The notes under the pieces: generated by a model | Database searches by the model: none | The model's input: only the letters and a program-made list of their open reading frames with translations | Told to the model about the DNA's origin: nothing | NCBI GenBank assembly: GCA_030618905.1 | Contig: JAUXCL010000071.1 | Span: 1-10,505, forward strand | Length of the DNA stretch: 10,505 bases | Direction of reading: 5' to 3' | From: Bacteroidales bacterium | GTDB lineage: Bacteria > Bacteroidota > Bacteroidia > Bacteroidales > B18-G4 | Made by a program: the position numbers and the translations under genes | In this document: positions 1-6,020 of the stretch, piece after piece | Layout of the letters: each line of letters begins with the position of its first letter | How positions within the stretch are numbered: the first letter of the stretch is position 1

Positions 1-2044
1 ATAAGTAATATCTTTGTCTCCGCTAGTAGACCCTGCATTTGTCAAGTAAATACCTGATCCATTAGAGTAACCATTAATAATATTACCATCAATTATGAAG
101 TTTCTGTAGCCGTCAATCGATATTGCCGATATGTCATCCTGATTAAATAAAAATCCATTTCCATTTGTTATTTCAATCCTATTAGTATTATAATTGTTTG
201 GACCTAGTGCTTCTATATTGGAATTTAAAAAAGAATTATTTTGAATTTCTAGATCTCCGTATTTATATATTATATTACTATTTATAAAAGTTGAATTAGT
301 AATAGTTAGGCTATTGCATTCTTGAGTTTCTAAAGATCCCAAAAACTGTAAACAATTGTTCATATTAAGATCCAAATCGGGGTTTTCAATAAATAGGGTG
401 AAATAACAATCGGAATGTCTATAATCCACATTAATATTATCTCCCCATAGGAGATTTCCCAATACAGAAATCATTCCTGATTCTCTTTGAACTTGAATTT
501 GAGCATTTGTTTGAAGATTAAGATGAGCTCCTTGAGCAATTGTAAGGATCCCATCATCATAAAAATCCAAATACTTTGGACCTGTAAACGATAGTGTACA
601 TGGACTAGCAATTATTGAATTTTCTTTCACAATACAGTTAAAGTTTATACTTGTGTTTGATTCAATCAATTCTGGTAAAACGAAATAATCAACGACCGCA
701 TTTGTAATAGTGTTATTCTGAATTGTAATAGGGAAATTATCGTGACTATATACCTCAAATGGATTTTCTGGGTCATCTCTGTAATCAAGGATTGAAAACT
801 CAATAATCTCTCCATCATATTCACCATTAGAATCTACTTCTTCAACTCCTAATATAAACTTTAATTGTGGATACTCTTGCCACGAGAAGTTTTCCTCTAT
901 GTAATTCGAAATATCATATTCGAATTCCAATGGTTCATCTGTTGATCCATTCATTGGTAGTTCCCCTCCTCCATAGTGCCATTCAGTGTCCATGGCATAA
1001 TATTTTTTTTGATAATCATCAAAATCAGTTGGTGCAGATTCAAAAGGATTCTGAGAAATATGTATGCCCACTCTCACCTTATTTCTTGCTTCATGTTTCA
1101 TTTTTACTTTTGCAACTACAGCTGGTTGACGATACTCAACCTCTTCCAAAATATAAAATATTAAATCTTCTTGCACAGCAAGGTTGTAAGGTAACCAAAT
1201 ATATCCTGAATTTGCAAAGGTTGTACCCCAGCTATTTGCTACTAAAAAAGCTCCATACCCCCATGATTTGCAATTTACATCATCATGATACCCTACTATG
1301 GTCATGATATGATCTTCACCACTTGTAGGCCAACCAGTAAGAAATCTCTGACCTGTAAATGGTCCCGCCCCTAGTAAATCATAAGGATAGGCGTAATTAA
1401 AAACTTTCATAAAAACTCCAATTCCTCCGCAGTCAAATCCAGGTTGATTATTATGATTTGCAAGCCATGCTCTAATATTATCTAATCCATTTGCATAGTG
1501 TGCAAAAAGATAGCCGTCATCATTTACCCTATTCCAAATTCCATTACCATATCCTTCATAACCATCTAGCCAAGTTACACAATCATTGTTTAAGTGTCCT
1601 GCATCAATATAATTAGGACATCCATTATCCCTCACTATATTCCATCCGGTAACAACCTAACTCCCATTATTACCCCCTTGATTTAAATAATTCCAGGTGT
1701 AATGATGCGGATAAATATTTTCATCTTCATTTCCATCTTCGTCTTCTTCCCTGTTTATTTCATAAGCAAATGTATAGGTAATACCAGCAGCTTGGGCACA
1801 TGAATTAAAGCTTCCCTGATTTAAATATTTCATAAAAGAAATCCTGCTGAGAATTGTCAACATAATTAGGTAACAGTGTTAATGATTCTGGATCTATAAT
1901 CACTGTATCAGATGGATCTCCCAGATAATTACCAGGTCCTATTATCCATGGTTCTCCATTGGGATCAGGATTAACATTGGTCTGCGACAAAACATTTACA
2001 CAAATTATAATTAAAGTAAGACAAATACTAACTTTTTGAATCAT
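1..2044 (-). pseudogene. Secreted papain-family (C1A) cysteine peptidase with beta-helix region; interrupted by frameshift and TAG; 3' end outside window
   Basis: The ATG at 2042–2044 starts a signal peptide (about residues 1–20, ending VNVLS before QTNVN). After about 74 codons the frame must shift by one base near 1820–1822: dropping one A turns the reading into EIFNQGSFNSCAQAAG, the papain-type Gln plus catalytic Cys (Cys codon 1798–1800). A TAG at 1657–1659 then interrupts the same frame, which is otherwise open to base 1. Beyond it lie the catalytic His (EDHIMTIVGYHDD, His at 1309–1311) and Asn (VANSWGTTFANSGYIWL, Asn at 1234–1236). All four family active-site residues are therefore present. 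From about 1140 to 760 a beta-rich domain follows. Below about 720 come N/I/T/S-rich repeats such as NSTFINSNI, IQNNSFLNSNI and IIDGNIINGYSNGSGIYLTN, typical of a right-handed parallel beta-helix. A T9SS sorting domain may lie off the left edge (inference). The gene follows the propeller gene by 10 bases. The lesions suggest recent decay, though sequencing error could explain the frameshift. Confidence 0.85.
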
Positions 2045-2054
2045 GATATAAGCT

Positions 2055-3323
2055 TTATTTAATTAATACTTTTTCGGAAAAGGAAGCTTCCTCAATTATA
2101 ATATTTACGTAATACATACCTGCTTTTAATTGTGAAACATCCAATTGAAGTGTGTTGTTTGGCAATAATGTTCCAGAATCATTAATGATAAGTTTTCCTT
2201 GTAAATCATAAACCAGTATGTTTTGGATTTCTTTCTCATTACTTCTTGAAAGCATTAAAACATTTAAATTGGTTGACGCAGGATTTGGATAGATAAAAAA
2301 TTCATAATCCTGTATAATTTCATTAACATTGACAAAAAGTGGATTAATGGAGCGATATAGTGGCGGTCCAAGTGAGGATCCATCACTTGAACGGGCATAA
2401 AAGTAATTATCATCAGTAATTTCAAGTTGTTTAATATCATTATTCATGATATTATATGTATAATCCTCCCAGGTTTCACCATTATTATTGGAAAAAAATA
2501 CGCCACCAATTGGGAAATTGTGCCTGGAACAGCCAATAAACATATTATCATTCTCTTTAATTATGACGGAGAAAATATCTCGCCAAGGCAGAACCGTGTC
2601 CCAGGTAACCCCCTGATCAACAGTTTTATAAAGCCCATAATACACACATCCCACAAATAACTCCTGGTTGGAATTGTAAGCTAATGATTGAGCATCATAA
2701 CCATTTAGTCCAATATTTCCCCAGGAATTACCAAGGTCATCCGATATGAAAACGCCTCCTCCTCCGGGACTTGAATAGTCTGTACATGCTACATAAATTT
2801 CACTTTCTGAAATGGGTAAAATTGAGTTAATGACTCCACTCATTACCAGAGATGTATCCCAGGTAATACCATAATCAAATGATCGCATAATCCCTCCCCA
2901 GAATCCTGCAAATAGAACTCCAGATGACACCTTGCACAAACAAATCACATTTTGCATAAACGGCAAAATATGTTCCCAGTCATCGCCAAAATTTTTAGTC
3001 ATGTAAATACCTGAGCTAGTAGCTGCATATAAAGTATCAACCCCTAAACTGATTAAATCATATATTGTCCAAGCATCTATTCCGGTAAATTCCCAAGTAT
3101 TGCCACCATTTATTGATCGATAAATCCCTCCTTTAATATATGGGTGGTTTGAGCCAGTGCCAAGAATTATTGTATCGTAATTCATAGGAAGCATTGTAGT
3201 AATTGGCATAGTGTCGGGATCAATAATTTCCTGCCAGTAATGCTGGGTATACGAATTAATATTTACAGAAAAAAGTATAAGAAGAATATATATCCTTTTG
3301 ATATGAAATGAATGATTTAACAT
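2055..3323 (-). CDS. Secreted Asp-box (BNR) beta-propeller protein with T9SS type A sorting domain
   Basis: The 422-aa protein has a signal peptide at about residues 10–26 (IYILLILFSVNINSYTQ). Six Asp-box/BNR motifs of form S-x-x-x-G-x-x-W are spaced along it, at about residues 70–77 (SINGGNTW), 110–116, 148–155, 194–201, 234–241 and 278–285. A seventh blade at about 321–329 (PLYRSINPLF) has lost the box. This suggests a seven-bladed propeller of the sialidase or photosynthesis-factor-like fold, but no sialidase catalytic residues could be assigned, so a binding or scaffolding role is as likely as an enzyme. Residues 341–422 form a T9SS type A C-terminal domain: FFIYPNPASTNLNV, then VYDLQGKLI, then LKAGMYYVNI and a final EKVLIK. 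It should cross the outer membrane through T9SS and be released or anchored at the surface. It is upstream of, and 10 bases from, the interrupted cysteine peptidase, probably in one transcript. No Shine-Dalgarno site precedes the ATG. Confidence 0.88.
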   Translation of the reverse strand: MLNHSFHIKRIYILLILFSVNINSYTQHYWQEIIDPDTMPITTMLPMNYDTIILGTGSNHPYIKGGIYRSINGGNTWEFTGIDAWTIYDLISLGVDTLYAATSSGIYMTKNFGDDWEHILPFMQNVICLCKVSSGVLFAGFWGGIMRSFDYGITWDTSLVMSGVINSILPISESEIYVACTDYSSPGGGGVFISDDLGNSWGNIGLNGYDAQSLAYNSNQELFVGCVYYGLYKTVDQGVTWDTVLPWRDIFSVIIKENDNMFIGCSRHNFPIGGVFFSNNNGETWEDYTYNIMNNDIKQLEITDDNYFYARSSDGSSLGPPLYRSINPLFVNVNEIIQDYEFFIYPNPASTNLNVLMLSRSNEKEIQNILVYDLQGKLIINDSGTLLPNNTLQLDVSQLKAGMYYVNIIIEEASFSEKVLIK

Positions 3324-3522
3324 TTTTCAGTTACAAGATACTATTAATATTTAAAGATGTCAGGTTATATCTAATTCATAATATGTTTAGCGTCAGCGAA
3401 ATGTTTACCAGCATACCCATTACTGGGACTGGAAGAAGAATAAGTATCCGGCAGGAAAGATTTTTGACAGAAAAACAGCTAGGGAATTGGTACAAAGTAC
3501 AAAGTATTAAGTACGAAGTAGG
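3324..3522. other. Intergenic region with a short open plus-strand stretch (possible gene remnant)
   Basis: This 199-base gap lies between two minus-strand genes and should contain the promoter of the propeller gene, but I could not fix a convincing TTG/TAnnTTTG pair. On the plus strand, 3391–3510 is open for 39 codons up to a TAA. Its later part reads like real protein (THYWDWKKNKYPAGKIFD, then RKTARELVQ) and is richer in G/C than the flanking AT-rich DNA. It has no start codon and a TAG immediately upstream, so it can at most be the 3' remnant of a lost gene. I do not recognise the family. The right end of the gap is a heptanucleotide array, listed separately. Confidence 0.4.
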
Positions 3523-3523
3523 T
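3489..3523 (+). repeat. Degenerate heptanucleotide tandem array, about 5 units (AGTACAA-like)
   Basis: Read on the plus strand the units are GGTACAA, AGTACAA, AGTATTA, AGTACGA and AGTAGGT, with an exact period of 7. The array ends at the stop codon of the minus-strand deacetylase (TAA, 3523–3525), so it is the first sequence downstream of that gene. Two other arrays with the same period lie at 5891–5911 and 10440–10495. The units are imperfect, so this looks older than the array after lspA. Confidence 0.75.
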
Positions 3524-4608
3524 TATTCTTTAACTTTCGTGTTGATCCACAGGTGACTATACCAACACCAGCCTTTCCCATCCAGCCGTGGTGCGGTGAT
3601 GGTATAGAGTGTTCTGCGATTGGGTAACTGGTTGATGCTCCGGATCTTGATCACCTGTCCCTCTATGGATTCCTCAAACGTGATAATGCATTCCTTATCT
3701 CCGTGGATGAAGCATTGCAACTGGTCCAGATCGATGACCTCATGATCAAGACAGAGGATAAGCTCGGGCGGATTGCTGGTCATAATGGTAGATTCGGGTT
3801 TTTCCCATTTTACCGGAAGGGGGTGCATGTTAACTTTATCGATGAAGCCAATCAGCGAAGCGTAAGGTCCGCCCATTGGGTAACGTGGTAGTGACCAGAG
3901 ATCAGATGACTGATCAATAACCCCGCTGTTTTGTGCACATGCAGCGCTAAATCCTGCATTTTTAATCAATAGCTCCAGCTGCTCATTAAACTCCCCAAAG
4001 GGATAAGAATATACCTTTGACTGAATACCCAGCTTTTCCTTTAACTTTCCTTTGAACATGCTCAGGTCCCGGGCGAATGCTTTTAGCATCTCTTGCCCCG
4101 AAAGATCCAAAAAGTGATCATGCGCATGGGAATGACAGCCGATTTCCATACCAGCCTCATTAATTTTCCTGAGTTGTTCCCAGCTCATATAGTCCTTATC
4201 TCCCACATGATTTGTGTTGATAAAAACCGTTGCCTTAAATCCAAATTCCAGGAGGATGGGAAAGCCAGATGTATAAAATGACTTATAGCCATCATCAATA
4301 GTCAGGATAACTACCCTGTCACTGGAATTGCCTCCCGTTTTCATCCAATGGACAGCCTCACTCAGCGTGAGTATCTTACATTTTTCATTTTTCAAATAGT
4401 TCATATGAGACCTGAAAACCGAAGCTGAAATATTGGTAGACGCATAGCGCTTATCATCAAAACGATGATACACAAAACAAACCATTTCCTTATCGCCAGG
4501 TGAAATCAGTGGTGGTTTTGACTGGGCTCGGATGGACATACCATAAGCACCTAATAATATGATCAGGAGAATGGCCCGGAGCCAATTTGTATTTTGAATG
4601 GTCTTCAA
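3523..4608 (-). CDS. Exported polysaccharide deacetylase (NodB-fold, carbohydrate esterase 4 type)
   Basis: The 361-aa protein carries a signal peptide at about residues 9–29 (WLRAILLIILLGAYGMSIRAQ) and a NodB catalytic domain at about 41–235. The metal-dependent motifs are visible: motif 1 TIDDGY (Asp105 catalytic base, Asp106 metal ligand), motif 2 CHSHAHDH (His159 and His163 as metal ligands) and motif 3 SYPFGEF (202–205). The family removes acetyl groups from N-acetylated sugars in peptidoglycan or extracellular polysaccharide; the substrate here is not readable. Residues about 260–361 form a beta-rich C-terminal domain without a T9SS sorting signature, so a periplasmic or envelope location is inferred. 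The start codon is TTG (4606–4608). There is no ATG or GTG between it and the in-frame upstream TAA (4639–4641), and the next ATG, codon 24, would destroy the signal peptide. It is transcribed divergently from the gene at 4665. Confidence 0.9.
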   Translation of the reverse strand: MKTIQNTNWLRAILLIILLGAYGMSIRAQSKPPLISPGDKEMVCFVYHRFDDKRYASTNISASVFRSHMNYLKNEKCKILTLSEAVHWMKTGGNSSDRVVILTIDDGYKSFYTSGFPILLEFGFKATVFINTNHVGDKDYMSWEQLRKINEAGMEIGCHSHAHDHFLDLSGQEMLKAFARDLSMFKGKLKEKLGIQSKVYSYPFGEFNEQLELLIKNAGFSAACAQNSGVIDQSSDLWSLPRYPMGGPYASLIGFIDKVNMHPLPVKWEKPESTIMTSNPPELILCLDHEVIDLDQLQCFIHGDKECIITFEESIEGQVIKIRSINQLPNRRTLYTITAPRLDGKGWCWYSHLWINTKVKE

Positions 4609-4664
4609 AGGTTCAGGATATGAACAATATTTGTATATTTAACTTCAAATATAAGACATAAATC
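4609..4664. promoter_or_regulatory. Divergent promoter region with inverted repeat
   Basis: This 56-base spacer separates the minus-strand deacetylase from a plus-strand gene. It contains a perfect 7-base inverted repeat, TATATTT (4634–4640) and AAATATA (4647–4653), separated by 6 bases. On the minus strand, TATATTTG (4653 to 4646) matches the Bacteroidota -7 consensus TAnnTTTG and would give a leader of about 31 bases for the deacetylase. The upstream TTTG (4672–4669) is only about 15 bases away, shorter than usual, so only the -7 part is well supported. No clear plus-strand promoter is visible; AATATTTG (4626–4633) is one base off the -7 consensus. The inverted repeat could be an operator or just AT-rich promoter DNA. 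Confidence 0.45.
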
Positions 4665-5180
4665 ATGGCAAAAAAAGAAATAGCCCTCTTAAAGAAACAG
4701 ATTGATAAACTGGAAGCCAAAGAGTTCGACTTAGAAGCATGGAAAAAGTACACGATTATTCTCCTTGCCCGTATCTTCGGAGACAAGACAGAGAAGATCC
4801 GGCAGATCGAGCGTATCGAGTATGATTTCAGCAGTTGGTCATTAAGGGATACCACCGGGGCCTCCGCTTATCTGGAGTCCTGTAAGAAACTGGGGCAGAA
4901 AATTTTGGAAGCCTCTATTGACGAGCTGGAAAATTTTGGCGTTCCCGAACATAACGATGAGGAGAATGCTTTTTACCAGTTGATCATTAGCTCGCTGGAG
5001 GATGAACTAAAGGGCTTGCAGGTCAAGGAGATCAAATCTCTGCTGACATCCACAGAAAAAAGAGAAAAAATACTGGAAGATATACAGGAAAGGCTGTTAA
5101 GTTATGGTCCGGATGTTGCGGCTACCGTTTTGGCCGGCATTCTCACAGACCAGATCTTTATCAGGGAATTAGGCAAATAA
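4665..5180 (+). CDS. Unrecognised helical protein, 171 aa, coiled-coil N-terminus
   Basis: The gene starts at ATG 4665 and I do not recognise its family with confidence. The N-terminal 25 residues are charged and heptad-like (IALLKKQIDKLEAKEF), consistent with a short coiled coil. Residues about 25–55 (WKKYTIILLARIFGD, then KIRQIERIEYDFSSW) vaguely resemble an N-terminal module I associate with predicted nucleotide-binding or TIR-type proteins, but this is memory of a pattern and not a match. The rest is predicted helical and acidic, ending SYGPDVAATVLAGILTDQIF. It has no signal peptide, membrane segment or cysteine cluster (one Cys), so it is probably cytoplasmic. Its stop is followed after 2 bases by the next ATG, implying co-translation with the cysteine-rich protein. 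Base composition matches the housekeeping genes to the right, not the AT-rich secreted genes to the left, which argues that it is native. Confidence 0.75.
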   Translation: MAKKEIALLKKQIDKLEAKEFDLEAWKKYTIILLARIFGDKTEKIRQIERIEYDFSSWSLRDTTGASAYLESCKKLGQKILEASIDELENFGVPEHNDEENAFYQLIISSLEDELKGLQVKEIKSLLTSTEKREKILEDIQERLLSYGPDVAATVLAGILTDQIFIRELGK

Positions 5181-5182
5181 AT

Positions 5183-5902
5183 ATGGAAAAAAAAGAGACT
5201 GCAAAGTTGATCATTGATTACATGCATAGGGCCATGATGCACCATGCCATGTGGTATGCGGAAGTGAAAGAACAATTCGGACAGGAAAAAGCCCTGGCCG
5301 TCATGCAAAAAGCTTTCGAACGGAGTTATCAGATACAGATGAAGCGACTGGGTAAGATCCTTGATTTTGAGATGGAGGATGAGCTTCCTTCTTCATTGAT
5401 GAATATGAACGAACAGACCCTTGAAAAGCTGAAAGAAGGCATTGCCATCAACTGGCTTGTCAATGATGGGGTATGGTTCCAGGAGCTTGAGTTTTCACAA
5501 GGCATGGAAGATGCCAAACGTTGTAATGATTCCTGCTGGGCCCAGTTCTCTCCATTTGAAGCCTGGTCCATTAAAAACCTGTTGGATTTGCCTGACAACC
5601 CGGGATTGGAAGGCCTTAAGCAGGCCATGGGGTACCGGCTTTATGCCAGCATCAATAAGCAATCCATTGTGGATGAAAAGCCGGATAGCTTTGTTTTTCG
5701 TATGGACGAATGCAGGGTACAGCTGGCCCGCAAACGCAAGGGCCTTGATGATTACCCCTGCAAATCGGGCGGAATGATTGAATATACCACCTTTGCCGAA
5801 ACTATAGATCCACGGATCAAAACAGAATGCATTGCCTGCCCACCGGACCCCCATCCGGAGGAGTATTTCTGCTCCTGGAGATTCTATACCAGTGAACAGT
5901 GA
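5183..5902 (+). CDS. Cysteine-rich protein resembling DUF6125 / thiazoline-carboxylate hydrolase-like family
   Basis: This 239-aa cytoplasmic protein has no signal peptide or membrane segment. An N-terminal helical part has closely spaced histidines (MHRAMMHHAMW, 14–24). Seven cysteines lie in the second half: C114 and C118 (RCNDSCW), C177 (MDECRVQLARKRKGL), C193 (YPCKSGG), C216 and C219 (TECIACPPDPHP) and C230 (FCSWRF). The pattern ECRVQ–RK(K)GL–PCK–IDPRI–CIACPPD–C-W is what I remember for DUF6125 proteins, which are related to the L-2-amino-thiazoline-4-carboxylic acid hydrolase-like family; that assignment is from memory. The cysteine spacing suggests a metal or cluster site, or a redox or thiol reaction, but no function is demonstrated. 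It starts 2 bases after the preceding gene's stop. Its own TGA (5900–5902) lies inside a heptanucleotide array, which therefore encodes the final residues SEQ. Confidence 0.8.
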   Translation: MEKKETAKLIIDYMHRAMMHHAMWYAEVKEQFGQEKALAVMQKAFERSYQIQMKRLGKILDFEMEDELPSSLMNMNEQTLEKLKEGIAINWLVNDGVWFQELEFSQGMEDAKRCNDSCWAQFSPFEAWSIKNLLDLPDNPGLEGLKQAMGYRLYASINKQSIVDEKPDSFVFRMDECRVQLARKRKGLDDYPCKSGGMIEYTTFAETIDPRIKTECIACPPDPHPEEYFCSWRFYTSEQ

Positions 5903-5911
5903 ACAGTGAAC
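5891..5911 (+). repeat. Heptanucleotide tandem array, 3 perfect units (AGTGAAC)
   Basis: Three perfect AGTGAAC units occupy 5891–5911, followed by AGATGTG. The first unit and part of the second code for the last residues and the TGA stop of the cysteine-rich protein, so the array has entered or grown across a gene end. The sequence GTTCAC/TGTTCA recurs in inverted form at 5930–5944, allowing the array to pair with it. Confidence 0.8.
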
Positions 5912-5944
5912 AGATGTGACCGGTGACCGCTGTTCAGGGTTCAC
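5899..5944 (+). other. Imperfect stem-loop between the cysteine-rich gene and ileS
   Basis: GTGAAC (5899–5904) can pair with GTTCAC (5939–5944), and inside it TGAACAG (5907–5913) with CTGTTCA (5930–5936), with a small 2-by-2 interior loop. The apical part contains GGTGACC, itself partly self-complementary. The left arm is built from the AGTGAAC array. It lies just downstream of a stop codon and upstream of the ileS promoter, so a transcript-end or processing role is possible. The T-run after it (GTTTTTC, 5957–5963) is 12 bases further on, which is poor for a classical intrinsic terminator. Confidence 0.4.
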
Positions 5945-5954
5945 GGGCATCTCC

Positions 5955-5984
5955 TTGTTTTTCTGATTAAATTTCGTAGTTTTG
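5955..5984 (+). promoter_or_regulatory. Bacteroidota-type promoter for the ileS operon
   Basis: TTG at 5955–5957 and TAGTTTTG at 5977–5984 are 19 bases apart, an exact match to the primary sigma-factor consensus of this phylum (TTG, 19–21 bases, TAnnTTTG). Transcription would begin near 5991, giving a leader of about 30 bases before ATG 6021. The last TTG of the -7 box (5982–5984) is an in-frame potential start codon for ileS, but it is promoter DNA upstream of the transcript. Confidence 0.7.
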
Positions 5985-6020
5985 CACCCTGATTTTGTAA
6001 AGCATCCAATATTTTTATTG

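Noticed and set aside
867..1307. 146-aa open frame on the plus strand
   Set aside because: It lies antisense to the cysteine peptidase, whose motifs (EDHIMTIVGY, NSWG) are unmistakable on the minus strand; composition is that of an antisense shadow.
1657..1659. TAG as a recoded sense codon in the peptidase
   Set aside because: lspA in the same window ends at TAG at the expected family length, so TAG is an ordinary stop here, and a separate frameshift in the same gene favours decay or error.
1814..1831. Programmed ribosomal frameshift in the peptidase
   Set aside because: The needed shift is +1 at TTT AAA TCA with no stop codon, no slippery heptamer for -1 shifting and no obvious stimulatory structure; a single inserted A is simpler.
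3308..3556. 82-aa plus-strand open frame across the intergenic gap
   Set aside because: It overlaps the start of the propeller gene and the end of the deacetylase and has no protein-like features; the better protein-like stretch at 3391–3510 is in a different frame.
5903..5990. Classical rho-independent terminator
   Set aside because: A stem is possible but the T-run is separated from it by 12 bases, so it is recorded only as a stem-loop.
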